64,000 bases of DNA from RGIG6353 sp964650465 (GTDB lineage: Bacteria > Bacillota > Clostridia > Oscillospirales > SIG627): the NCBI GenBank assembly GCA_964650465.1, contig CAZYTA010000008.1, forward strand, positions 10,284 through 74,283, in the 5' to 3' direction. The notes beneath the pieces are model-generated. The model ran no database searches and was not told the DNA's origin. It worked only from the letters and a program-made list of their open reading frames with translations. How positions within the stretch are numbered: the first letter of the stretch is position 1; every line of letters starts with the position of its first letter. Positions 24,764 to 32,094 of this stretch are shown here, piece by piece. The position numbers and the translations under genes are program-made.

Positions 24764-26041
24764 TTATTTTACATCAACAAGATTTGCATCAATTAATTTC
24801 TGCAACGACATAAGGATTCCCAGCTTTGCATGTGCCCAGGTAAGACCGCCCTGAAAATAAACGGCATATGGCTCACGAATGGGACCGTCTGCGGAAAGCT
24901 CAATAGAGGAGCCTTGTATGAATGCGCCTGCCGCCATAATAACATCGTTATCGTAGCCCGGCATGGGCCAAGGCTCGGGTACTGCAAAGCTGTCAACAGG
25001 CGCCGCCGACTGTATGCCCAGACAAAACGCCTTCATATGTTCGGGAGAACCAAGCTCTACTGCCTGTATAATATCGTGGCGTGATTCTCTGCTGTCAGGC
25101 ACAACCTTAAAGCCCAAATCTTCATAAATATTTGCAGCAAATATTGCACCCTTAAGTGCTGAGGCAACAACTGTGGGAGCAAGGAAAAGTCCCTCATAAA
25201 GACTTGTCATAACTCCGAGATTTGCACCTACCTCCTGCCCCAGACCTGGAGCGCTCAAACGGTATGCACAGCGCTCGATGCACTCACTTGTACCAACAAT
25301 ATAACCGCCTATGGGAGCAAGTCCGCCGCCGGGGTTTTTAATCAGTGAGCCCACTGTCATATCTGCGCCCACGTCGGAGGGTTCAATTCTTTCAACAAAC
25401 TCACCGTAGCAGTTATCCACCATACATATAACATCGGGTTTTATGCTTTTAACAAAAGAAATAAGTGTACCTATCTGCTCAACCGAAAAAGTAGGGCGTG
25501 TTTTATATCCCTTTGAACGCTGAATGGTCACCAGCTTTGTTTTTTCGTTTATCGCTGCTCTTATTCCGTCAAAATCAAAGCCTCCGTCAGCGGTAAGCTC
25601 TACCTCACGGTAGCTGACTCCATACTCCTTAAGAGAGCATTTTGACTCTCTGATGCCTATTACCTCCTCAAGAGTATCATACGGTCTGCCAACAGGAGAC
25701 AAAAGCTCATCACCCGGCAAAAGGTTGGCTGAAAGCGCTGTTGCAAGGGCGTGAGTTCCGCAGGTTATCTGAGGACGGACAAGTGCCGCCTCGGTGTGGA
25801 ATATATCTGCATACACCTTTTCTAATGTATCTCTGCCTATATCGTCATAGCCGTATCCTGTTGTGCCTGCAAAGCAAGCGGCAGACACTCTGTTCTTCTG
25901 CATAGCAGAGAGCACCTTTGCCTGATTGTATTCGGATGTTTTATCTATTTCGTCAAATCGGGGGCGTATTCTTTCAAGCACATTTTCGCCTATGGCAAAA
26001 ACCCTGTCCGATATTCCAAGCTGAGAAAATATATTTTCCAT
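24764..26041 (-). CDS. PLP-dependent methionine gamma-lyase-like protein (YnbB/aluminium-resistance family)
   Basis: A 425-residue fold-type I PLP enzyme. It has YDDIGRDTLEKVYADIFHTEAALVRPQ near residues 65-95, the cofactor Asp in VICMVDNCYGEFVE and the probable Schiff-base Lys in TIQRSKGY, all typical of the aluminium-resistance/methionine gamma-lyase-like family. Family members lie near glnA and hfq in bacilli; their physiological reaction is not settled, although C-S lyase activity is assumed. It is a single-gene unit ending at a shared terminator, transcribed away from the GH28 gene. Confidence 0.88.
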   Translation of the reverse strand: MENIFSQLGISDRVFAIGENVLERIRPRFDEIDKTSEYNQAKVLSAMQKNRVSAACFAGTTGYGYDDIGRDTLEKVYADIFHTEAALVRPQITCGTHALATALSANLLPGDELLSPVGRPYDTLEEVIGIRESKCSLKEYGVSYREVELTADGGFDFDGIRAAINEKTKLVTIQRSKGYKTRPTFSVEQIGTLISFVKSIKPDVICMVDNCYGEFVERIEPSDVGADMTVGSLIKNPGGGLAPIGGYIVGTSECIERCAYRLSAPGLGQEVGANLGVMTSLYEGLFLAPTVVASALKGAIFAANIYEDLGFKVVPDSRESRHDIIQAVELGSPEHMKAFCLGIQSAAPVDSFAVPEPWPMPGYDNDVIMAAGAFIQGSSIELSADGPIREPYAVYFQGGLTWAHAKLGILMSLQKLIDANLVDVK

Positions 26042-26060
26042 TACTGTTACCTCATTTAAA

Positions 26061-26136
26061 AGCGGAGTGCCGCCGACGGCAATTCTCGCCTATCCTTTTA
26101 TTTTACATAGCAAAACGGCGAAGTCATTTTAAACAA
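26061..26136 (+). repeat. Dispersed hairpin repeat, copy R3 (forward, shortened)
   Basis: AGCGGAGTGCCGCCG start, TCTCGCC and later GGCGAAG, with a truncated middle. It lies between the divergent gamma-lyase-like and GH28 genes. Confidence 0.7.
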
Positions 26137-26140
26137 TATA

Positions 26141-26165
26141 AAAACGTGTATATTATACACGTTTT
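26141..26165. promoter_or_regulatory. 25-bp near-perfect palindrome between divergent genes
   Basis: AAAACGTGTATA at 26141-26152 and its exact complement TATACACGTTTT at 26154-26165 flank one central T. It lies 21 bp upstream of the cre box. It could be an operator for a regulator of GH28 use or a terminator shielding the two genes; the position between 5' ends favours an operator. Confidence 0.55.
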
Positions 26166-26185
26166 GATTTTATTTGTCAAGTTTT

Positions 26186-26223
26186 TGAAAGCGCTTGCAA
26201 AACCGTTTTTTATGTGATAGAAT
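26186..26223 (+). promoter_or_regulatory. GH28 promoter with overlapping cre box
   Basis: TGAAAGCGCTTGCA (26186-26199) matches the CcpA cre consensus TGWAARCGYTWNCW at every position. It overlaps the -35 TTGCAA (26195-26200). A 17-bp spacer leads to TAGAAT (26218-26223). CcpA binding here would block polymerase, giving carbon catabolite repression of the polygalacturonase. Confidence 0.85.
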
Positions 26224-26244
26224 ATATCAAACGGAGGAAAAGCT

Positions 26245-27768
26245 ATGAAATTACTATTCAGCACTGCAAGAAGTGCAGTTTTCGAAACAGCATACGAAAC
26301 ACCGTATTATGCTCCGCAGGCATTTGACATTTTTCTTGACGGCAAAAAAATCATGAGCAGTAACACAAATGTTTTCTCTATCTATTCACTTCAGCCGAAC
26401 ACCGAATATACCATCTCGGCAAGCGGGGAAAGCGTTACATTCAGAACGTGTAAGGAAACAGCCTTCATCAATGTAACACTTTACGGAGCCGTGGGAGACG
26501 GCTTCTATGACGATACCCAAAGTCTGCAAATGGCGCTCGATACAGCTCCCGAAGGCTCTACCGTATACTTTGGCAAGGGCAGGTATCGTACCTCTTCGCT
26601 TTTTATCAAGAGCAATATCACCGTATATCTTGATAAGGAAGCTGTAATACTGGGTGTAAACGACCGAAAGAAATACCCCGTTCTCCCCTCCTGTGTGGGA
26701 GAAAACACCTATCTCACCTCGTGGGAGGGTGAAGAAGCGGCTACCTTTGCCGCTCTCATCAACATATCGGGAGCATCAAATGTCACGGTAACAGGCGAAG
26801 GCACGGTTGATGCCGATGCGCAAAACGGAGACTGGTGGAAGGACCCTAAAACGAAGCGCATAGCCTGGCGTCCCAAGACAATACAGGCTGTAAATTCCGA
26901 AAATGTCACCCTTGAGGGTATAACTGTTCAAAACAGCTATTGCTGGACAATACATCCGCTTTTTTCAAAAAATATCAATATTCTGAACGTAAAAATAAAT
27001 AACCCGTCATCCTCACCCAACACTGACGGTATAGACCCTGAGAGCTGTGACGGAGTAAATATTATAGGCGCACATATACATGTAGGTGATGACTGCATTG
27101 CTGTCAAGGCGTGCAAGTTTGACCTTGCAATGAAGCTGAAGCGTCCGTGCAAAAACATCGTCATAAGAAACTGCCATCTTGATTCGGGACACGGCGGTGT
27201 GGTTATCGGCAGTGAAATGAGTGCGGGAGTGAAAAATCTTACCGCCACAAAATGCCTTATGACCTCTACAGACAGAGGGCTGAGGATAAAGACACGCAGA
27301 GGCAGAGGTAAGCTTGCAGTTATCAGCGGTCTGACCTTTAAAAATGTGGAAATGAGGAATGTAAAAAATCCGTTTGTAATGAATATGTTCTACTTTTGCG
27401 ATGCCGACGGACACAGCGATTATGTGCAGTCAAGAAAGGCTGTTGAAGTTGATGAAAGAACACCAAAGCTCGAAAGCTTTGTGTTTGAGGACATCAGGGC
27501 AATCGGGGCTGAAAATGCAGGCTGTTATTTCGACGGTCTGCCCGAAGCACCGATTGAGAGCATCACACTGAAAAATGTCAGTATTTCATTTGCAGACGGT
27601 GATGTCAAGCCCGACATTGCCGCAATGTCAGATGCCTGCCGTCCTATGAGCAAGCAGGCTCTTTATGCCGAAAACGTCAGCACTCTGACCCTTGAAAATG
27701 TCAGCTTTTCGGGATATGAGGGTGATATGCATATTTTGAGAAATGTAAATGTAATAAAGAAAGTGTAA
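26245..27768 (+). CDS. Glycoside hydrolase family 28 polygalacturonase-type enzyme
   Basis: A 507-residue protein with an N-terminal fibronectin-like segment (about 1-75; DIFLDGKKIMSSNTNVFSIYSLQPNTEYTI) followed by a right-handed beta-helix. All four GH28 signatures are present: NTDGIDPESCDG (about 260), GDDCIAVKA (about 280), GHGGVVIGSEMS (about 315) and RGLRIKTRRGRG (about 346), including the catalytic Asp residues and His. There is no signal peptide, so it probably cuts imported oligogalacturonides or related rhamnogalacturonan fragments in the cytoplasm, likely as an exo-enzyme. ACGGAGGA precedes the ATG. Expression is predicted to be CcpA-controlled. Confidence 0.93.
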   Translation: MKLLFSTARSAVFETAYETPYYAPQAFDIFLDGKKIMSSNTNVFSIYSLQPNTEYTISASGESVTFRTCKETAFINVTLYGAVGDGFYDDTQSLQMALDTAPEGSTVYFGKGRYRTSSLFIKSNITVYLDKEAVILGVNDRKKYPVLPSCVGENTYLTSWEGEEAATFAALINISGASNVTVTGEGTVDADAQNGDWWKDPKTKRIAWRPKTIQAVNSENVTLEGITVQNSYCWTIHPLFSKNINILNVKINNPSSSPNTDGIDPESCDGVNIIGAHIHVGDDCIAVKACKFDLAMKLKRPCKNIVIRNCHLDSGHGGVVIGSEMSAGVKNLTATKCLMTSTDRGLRIKTRRGRGKLAVISGLTFKNVEMRNVKNPFVMNMFYFCDADGHSDYVQSRKAVEVDERTPKLESFVFEDIRAIGAENAGCYFDGLPEAPIESITLKNVSISFADGDVKPDIAAMSDACRPMSKQALYAENVSTLTLENVSFSGYEGDMHILRNVNVIKKV

Positions 27769-27877
27769 AACCGCCGCAATTACCGCCTATCATTCTATCA
27801 TTCAAATCGAATATTTACGGGAATGGCGCCCCTCCCCTACAATCATTGTCATCAACTATTCTCTCTTCACTCATATG

Positions 27878-27972
27878 AGCGGCGAGTCGCCGCTGACAAT
27901 GCTCGCCTATCGCAACCAATGTATAAGCTGAAATGAAGTAAAACGGCGAGGTTGTTTCAAAGAAATTTCCTA
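27878..27972 (+). repeat. Dispersed hairpin repeat, copy R4 (forward)
   Basis: Outer hairpin AGCGGCGA-G-TCGCCGCT is perfect. The inner CTCGCC pairs with GGCGAG and the end is the conserved TTTCAAAGAAATTTCCTAT. It lies between the GH28 stop and its terminator, so it is transcribed. Confidence 0.9.
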
Positions 27973-27979
27973 TAAACTA

Positions 27980-28016
27980 AAAAACAGCCTTTTTCTTTTG
28001 GAAAAGGGCTGTTTTT
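27980..28016 (+). terminator. Terminator after GH28 and repeat R4
   Basis: AACAGCC pairs with GGCTGTT, with inner TTTTC/GAAAA around TTTTG, followed by TTTTG. Confidence 0.75.
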
Positions 28017-28068
28017 GTGTCAATTGCGATATTTCTTGCATATTATAAAACAGTAAAGGGGGAATTTT

Positions 28069-28215
28069 ATGCACAGCCTTGCAAAATGTATAGGCATAAG
28101 CGTGGTTGCCTTCGGCTTCGGGCTTCTGCTTGCTTTTTTCCTGCCCAAAAGCGTCCTGATAGTGCTTGAAGCTATTGTCATAATCGTTGCAGGTGCTTTT
28201 TTTGTACTGTGTTAG
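28069..28215 (+). CDS. Small hydrophobic membrane protein upstream of spoVM
   Basis: A 48-residue frame, MHSLAKCIGISVVAFGFGLL to FFVLC, preceded by AAAGGGGG at good spacing. It has two hydrophobic helices with a central FLPKS turn. Similar short proteins with a Pro-containing hairpin occur in Clostridia near sporulation genes. It ends 13 bp before spoVM, so co-expression in the mother cell is plausible. I do not know a name or function. Confidence 0.65.
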   Translation: MHSLAKCIGISVVAFGFGLLLAFFLPKSVLIVLEAIVIIVAGAFFVLC

Positions 28216-28228
28216 AAAGGAGAACTCC

Positions 28229-28330
28229 ATGAAGATAATTACCGTCAGACCTCCAAAGCTGTTGAGAAAGCTTCTATCGGTATTTGTAAAAAAGCGGTCA
28301 GTGACCGATGACAAAACTCGCCGCAATTAG
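28229..28330 (+). CDS. spoVM: Stage V sporulation protein M-like peptide
   Basis: A 33-residue frame with AAAGGAG seven bases upstream. Its start MKIITVRPPKLLRKLLSVF matches Bacillus SpoVM (MKFYTIKLPKFLGGIVRAM) at Met1, Lys2, Thr5, the basic residue 7, Pro9-Lys10 and Leu12. SpoVM is an amphipathic helix that marks the convex forespore membrane and anchors the SpoIVA coat scaffold. The last dozen residues (KRSVTDDKTRRN) are encoded by repeat R6 and replace the usual short basic tail. The key helix region is upstream of the repeat, so function may be kept. Confidence 0.75.
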   Translation: MKIITVRPPKLLRKLLSVFVKKRSVTDDKTRRN

Positions 28331-28391
28331 CACATCTCATTCCAAGTAAAATCTATGCGGCTCGGGTGTCGCTACTGAGAAATTTTCTATG
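28293..28391 (+). repeat. Dispersed hairpin repeat, copy R6 (forward, diverged)
   Basis: AGCGGTCA-G-TGACCG at the start lies inside the spoVM frame. It continues with ACTCGCCGC, AAGTAAAA and ends AGAAATTTTCTAT. The inner part is diverged and carries extra bases. It lies 9 bp before copy R5. Confidence 0.65.
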
Positions 28392-28400
28392 AAGTAAAAA

Positions 28401-28498
28401 AGCGGTCAGTGACCGCTGACAATGCTCGCCTATTGTAGCCTATATATGCACCCAAACAAAGTAAAACGGCGAGATTGATTCAATGCAATTTCCTTGTA
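28401..28498 (+). repeat. Dispersed hairpin repeat, copy R5 (forward)
   Basis: Outer hairpin AGCGGTCA-G-TGACCGCT is perfect. The inner pair is CTCGCC with GGCGAG and the 3' end ATTCAATGCAATTTCCTTG is close to consensus. Confidence 0.9.
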
Positions 28499-28528
28499 GA
28501 TAAAAAAGAAGAAATGAGGTTGAATGCC

Positions 28529-28723
28529 TCATTTCTTTATTTCATCCTTCGTTTTCTTTCCTGACGGACTTCTGACTCCCCTCATATGTCTGGTGCTGTC
28601 GCAGTAAGGCAGAGGTACGTCATATGCCTGTGCGTTGATAATCGGCAAATCTATCTGTGCCTCGGCATCCATCATAGGATTGTTTGAAAGATAAGAATCC
28701 ACGGTTTGTTTGCTCTTTTTCAT
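28529..28723 (-). CDS. Small hypothetical protein (64 aa)
   Basis: A 64-residue frame from the ATG at 28723, with GGGAG upstream. It is hydrophilic, with a Pro-rich centre (DLPIINAQAYDVPLPYCDSTRHMRG) and a Lys-rich end; no motif or membrane helix is seen. It lies alone on the minus strand between repeat copies, opposite the spoVM pair. I do not recognise it. The ribosome-binding site and the lack of overlapping alternatives support a real gene. Confidence 0.5.
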   Translation of the reverse strand: MKKSKQTVDSYLSNNPMMDAEAQIDLPIINAQAYDVPLPYCDSTRHMRGVRSPSGKKTKDEIKK

Positions 28724-28781
28724 ATTAACAGCTCCCTTCAACTATATTGTTAACAAAGAAAGGCATTAATATGCTAAAAAA

Positions 28782-28813
28782 AACGGAGAGGTTGATTTAA
28801 TGCAATTACCTAT
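28782..28813 (+). repeat. Dispersed repeat fragment R7 (3' part only)
   Basis: AACGGAGAGGTTGATTTAAT followed by GCAATTACCTAT; only the conserved 3' end of the repeat family is present. Confidence 0.6.
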
Positions 28814-28882
28814 GTAAAAATGCACCTTCGGTGATGCCATACGCCTTCTGCGATTCCATGCCAAGCCTGCGGCTTGGATAAA

Positions 28883-28920
28883 AATATAACATCCGAACAA
28901 AGTTCGGATGTTATATTTTT
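28883..28920 (-). terminator. Terminator of tRNA-Lys
   Basis: A perfect 16-bp stem (AATATAACATCCGAAC and complement, 3-nt loop) lies immediately downstream of the tRNA on the minus strand. T-runs on both sides make it potentially bidirectional. Confidence 0.85.
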
Positions 28921-28995
28921 GGTGAACCATTGGAGATTCGAACTCCAGACCCTTTGATTAAAAGTCAAATGCTCTGCCAACTGAGCTAATGGTTC
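28920..28995 (-). tRNA. tRNA-Lys (UUU)
   Basis: On the minus strand GAACCATT...AATGGTTC forms the acceptor, the D-arm contains AGCTCAGTTGG, the anticodon loop is CTTTTAA (UUU), the T-arm is CTGGAGTTCGAATCTCCAA-like, and the discriminator A is followed by an encoded CCA. All arms are intact. It has a consensus promoter and its own terminator. Confidence 0.96.
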
Positions 28996-29018
28996 AAACT
29001 GTTCTTGACAGCCTTATT

Positions 29019-29047
29019 ATAATATCACATAAGTTATTATTTGTCAA
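29019..29047 (-). promoter_or_regulatory. Promoter of tRNA-Lys
   Basis: On the minus strand TTGACA (29047-29042), a 17-bp spacer and TATTAT (29024-29019), about 23 bp ahead of the tRNA 5' end. Confidence 0.85.
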
Positions 29048-29078
29048 TATTTTTTTGCAAAAATACAGTACTGAAATT

Positions 29079-30422
29079 TTAGATTTCAGCATCATCAACA
29101 ACTGAAATCTCTTTAATGCCGTAATACTCAAATATCTTTATTGTGTTTTCGTCGATAACCTCTCCGCATACAGCAACAGGGATGGCAGGAGGACATGATA
29201 CATTTTCACAAGCAAGTATTCTGTTCTTTGCTTCCGAAACAGGTATAACACGTGACATTGAAAAAGCGGCTTGTCTTGCCGACATAGCCCTTATGGGCTT
29301 TACAAAAACAGGAGGAGCTTCTGTAACTTCGTCACGTCTCAAAAGTGCGCAAAGCAGCTCTGCCAAGGCTTCGGTTTCCTTTGCATCTGTTTCGGGAGTG
29401 AACATAAACACAACAAAATCAGGGTCTGCAAATTCACAAACAATATTGTTTTTCAAAAGATACCGGGAAAGCTCAATGCCTGTATAGCCGAAGCTTTTGG
29501 GTGCAACTGTTATTTTCAAAGGCTCGTTTCCAATAAGCTTGAAGCCTCTTTTTAAAAGTGTATTTTTTACATCAGCTATTCTTTTGGCACAGCTTTCAAG
29601 CTTATCAATAAATCCTTCGGACAAATACGAATTTGCAAGGTCAAGAGACTGCATAATAAGATATGACGGACTTGTAGAAGCAAACATTGCCATAGCTCTT
29701 GCGGCATTCTCTGACAAAGCCAACGGCGCATCCTTACTTATGTGAAGATATCCGCCGCCTGTCAATACAGGAAGAGTCTTATGCGCAGAATCGCAACACA
29801 TATGAGCTCCAAGCGCAATAGGATGCATTGAGTCTTGCAAAAAGTTAAGATATGCTCCGTGAGCATTATCGCATAAAAGCAACACTCCATGCTTCCGACA
29901 AGCTCTTGAAAGCCCTTTGATATCCAATATGTTCCCTAAATAATCGGGACTCGTAACATATACCGCAACGGGCTTTTCGCTCATTTCCGAAAGCTTTGCA
30001 TCAAGCTCTTGTTCACTAATATTGCAGGTTATAATACTGTTGCTGTCCGTACAAAGCCACTCTATATCAAAGCCCAACAGAGCCGCGGCACTCATAAAAA
30101 CCTTATGGGCGTTTCTTGCGGCAAGAACGGTTTTAGAGTGAGTTTTGTTTGTAAGCAGTGCAAGATACAGCATTGCTCTTATCGAAAGAGATGAGCCTTC
30201 GCAGGAATACAGCGTTTTTTGGGTGTTAAAAAGAGCTGAGGCGTTTTTCTGGCTTTCTTCTATAATGCCGTGTGCCGAATACAGCACATCCGCACCGTCA
30301 ATTTCGGTAATGTCAATGCCCTCTATTCCCAAAAAGCTTTTCCCTTTGTGACCAGGCATATGCAATCTCACAGATTTTTTTTCGTTGTATTTCTTTACGA
30401 AATCAAAAATAGGAGTTTTCAT
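29079..30422 (-). CDS. Orn/Lys/Arg decarboxylase-family PLP enzyme
   Basis: A 447-residue fold-type I PLP enzyme of the short SpeA/YaaO class. It has RLHMPGHKG near residue 19, LYSCEGSSLSIRAML, the Asp of LLLCDNAHGAYL and the Schiff-base Lys in CDSAHKTLPVLTGGGYLHI. These enzymes decarboxylate arginine, lysine or ornithine for polyamine or cadaverine production; the substrate is not clear. Its ATG overlaps the stop of the SCIFF maturase gene by one base (TAATG), so the two are translationally coupled. That pairing is unusual, because this gene normally sits by tmk and holB. Confidence 0.88.
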   Translation of the reverse strand: MKTPIFDFVKKYNEKKSVRLHMPGHKGKSFLGIEGIDITEIDGADVLYSAHGIIEESQKNASALFNTQKTLYSCEGSSLSIRAMLYLALLTNKTHSKTVLAARNAHKVFMSAAALLGFDIEWLCTDSNSIITCNISEQELDAKLSEMSEKPVAVYVTSPDYLGNILDIKGLSRACRKHGVLLLCDNAHGAYLNFLQDSMHPIALGAHMCCDSAHKTLPVLTGGGYLHISKDAPLALSENAARAMAMFASTSPSYLIMQSLDLANSYLSEGFIDKLESCAKRIADVKNTLLKRGFKLIGNEPLKITVAPKSFGYTGIELSRYLLKNNIVCEFADPDFVVFMFTPETDAKETEALAELLCALLRRDEVTEAPPVFVKPIRAMSARQAAFSMSRVIPVSEAKNRILACENVSCPPAIPVAVCGEVIDENTIKIFEYYGIKEISVVDDAEI

Positions 30423-31810
30423 TATTCTTCATCAAGAGTTTTTGCAACTTCAAGCATTATAGCGCATTCCATACGCTTTCTAAACAGCTCACAGCCGTAT
30501 TTGTATACTCCGTTTACACTTCCTGTTGCGTGATAAGCATTAGCCGCACAGCCTCCCGAGCAATAAAGCTTAGCCCAGCAATCACTGCATTCGGGACGTG
30601 TATATACGTTGCAATCGGCAAATTCCTTTTGAATTTCGGTATTGGTTACACCGTTCCATATATCACCAAGCTTGAACTTTTCTTCGCCCACAAACTGATG
30701 ACAAGGGTAAAGGTCTCCCCAGGGAGTTACTGCCATATACTCTGTTCCCGAGCCACAGCCCGAAATTCTCTTATATATACAGGGACCGCCCTTCAGGTCT
30801 ATCATATAGTGATAGAAAGTAAAGGGTCTGCCCTCTCTGTGACGTTCAAGCATGAGCTCTGCAAGCTTTTCGTACTGTTCAAGAACTATCGGTAAATCCT
30901 CCATTGTGAGAGAGGTGGGGTCATTTTCAGAACCGACTACAGGCTCCATGCTGAGCTCTGTAAAGCCAAGGTAAAGCATTGTCTTTATATCTTCAAGAAA
31001 ATCGGGGTTGGCATGAGTAAATGTTCCGCGCATATAATAATTCTTGCCGCCGCGAGCCTCAACAAATCTTTGGAACTTTGGAACTATTTGCTCCCATGAA
31101 CCTCGTCCCGCATAGTCAACACGGTATTTGTCATGTATTTCTTTTCTGCCGTCAAGGCTGAGTACCACATTGGAGCACTCTCGGTTCGCAAAATCAATTA
31201 CATCGTCATCAACAAGAACGCCGTTTGTTGTAAGTGTAAAACGGAAATTTTTACCTGCTGCCTTTTCGATACTTCTTGCATAGGCTACAATGTCCTTTAC
31301 CACTTGGAAATTCATAAGGGGCTCACCCCCGAAGAAATCAACCTCAAGATTTGTTCTTGTACCTGAATTCTTCACAAGAAAATCAAGTGCCTGCTTTCCT
31401 ACTTCATAGCTCATCACGGCACGGTCACCGTGATACTTGCCCTGACTTGCAAAGCAATAAGAGCAATTAAGGTTACAGGTATGAGCGATATGTAAGCAAA
31501 GCGCTTTTACAACACCGGCGCTTTTTGCCTTAAGGTCACCTGCCATATCTTTGAAGGTATCCGATACAAACAGCTTGCCCGCAGACTTAAGCTCCTCGAT
31601 TTGCTCAAAACACTCATTCAATGCAACCTCAGTCACAGAAGAGTCATCCGAATACTTTTTAAGAATAAACTCTTTTATTTCCTCCTGAGAGTTTTTTTCA
31701 TACATTTCTATTACATCAAAAGTGGCATCATCCACAACGTGAATTGAGCCGGAATAAACATCTATAACAATATTTAGACCGCCAAGCTTATAAGCGTGAA
31801 CCATATTCAA
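30422..31810 (-). CDS. scfB: SCIFF ranthipeptide maturase, radical SAM/SPASM
   Basis: A 462-residue enzyme. An N-terminal RiPP-recognition region (about 1-90, with VDDATFDVIEMYE) precedes the radical SAM cluster CNLNCSYC (about 108-115). It has the FFGGEPLMNF motif and a SPASM domain whose Cys residues lie in CIYKRISGCGSG, YPCHQF and CSDCWAKLYCSGGCAAN. The family installs thioether links from Cys to non-alpha carbons of the SCIFF peptide (a ranthipeptide). The precursor gene lies 68 bp upstream across a hairpin. It is coupled to the decarboxylase gene downstream. Confidence 0.93.
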   Translation of the reverse strand: MNMVHAYKLGGLNIVIDVYSGSIHVVDDATFDVIEMYEKNSQEEIKEFILKKYSDDSSVTEVALNECFEQIEELKSAGKLFVSDTFKDMAGDLKAKSAGVVKALCLHIAHTCNLNCSYCFASQGKYHGDRAVMSYEVGKQALDFLVKNSGTRTNLEVDFFGGEPLMNFQVVKDIVAYARSIEKAAGKNFRFTLTTNGVLVDDDVIDFANRECSNVVLSLDGRKEIHDKYRVDYAGRGSWEQIVPKFQRFVEARGGKNYYMRGTFTHANPDFLEDIKTMLYLGFTELSMEPVVGSENDPTSLTMEDLPIVLEQYEKLAELMLERHREGRPFTFYHYMIDLKGGPCIYKRISGCGSGTEYMAVTPWGDLYPCHQFVGEEKFKLGDIWNGVTNTEIQKEFADCNVYTRPECSDCWAKLYCSGGCAANAYHATGSVNGVYKYGCELFRKRMECAIMLEVAKTLDEE

Positions 31811-31841
31811 ATCTCCAAAATCAATTTATATTACTATATCA

Positions 31842-31865
31842 AAAATGCCGCCATACGGCGGCATT
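31842..31865 (-). terminator. Attenuator-type hairpin between SCIFF and its maturase
   Basis: On the minus strand ATGCCGCC pairs with GGCGGCAT around GTAT, followed by TTTT then GA. The short T-run suggests partial termination, which would give more peptide mRNA than maturase mRNA. Confidence 0.75.
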
Positions 31866-31878
31866 CTCTGAGCATCAA

Positions 31879-32025
31879 TTATTTCTTTTTGCTTTCGCAC
31901 TTCTGATTTGCTATACCGCAGCTTGTTTTGCATGCAGACTGACAAGAAGTCTGGCATTCTCCGCAACCGCCTTTTTTAGCGCTCTCACAAAGATTCTTTG
32001 TATCTAATGTTTTAATGGGTTTCAT
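31879..32025 (-). CDS. scfA: SCIFF ranthipeptide precursor
   Basis: A 48-residue peptide starting MKPIKTLDTKNLC, with GGAGG at good spacing before the ATG. The core GGCGECQTSCQSACKTSC with a later NQKC is the six-Cys-in-forty-five signature. Cys occurs at 13, 21, 24, 28, 32, 36 and 43, one more than the six of the family name. It is the substrate of the maturase encoded next. SCIFF is nearly universal in Clostridia, but its biological role is unknown. It has its own strong promoter and an attenuator hairpin after the stop. Confidence 0.95.
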   Translation of the reverse strand: MKPIKTLDTKNLCESAKKGGCGECQTSCQSACKTSCGIANQKCESKKK

Positions 32026-32065
32026 CTTATGTTCCTCCAATAAAAGTGTTTATTTTTCTTTAAAT

Positions 32066-32094
32066 AGTATACTATTGCAGCCGAGATTTGTCAA
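32066..32094 (-). promoter_or_regulatory. Promoter of the SCIFF operon
   Basis: On the minus strand TTGACA (32094-32089), a 17-bp spacer and TATACT (32071-32066). The -35 overlaps the last codons of cca. Confidence 0.88.
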
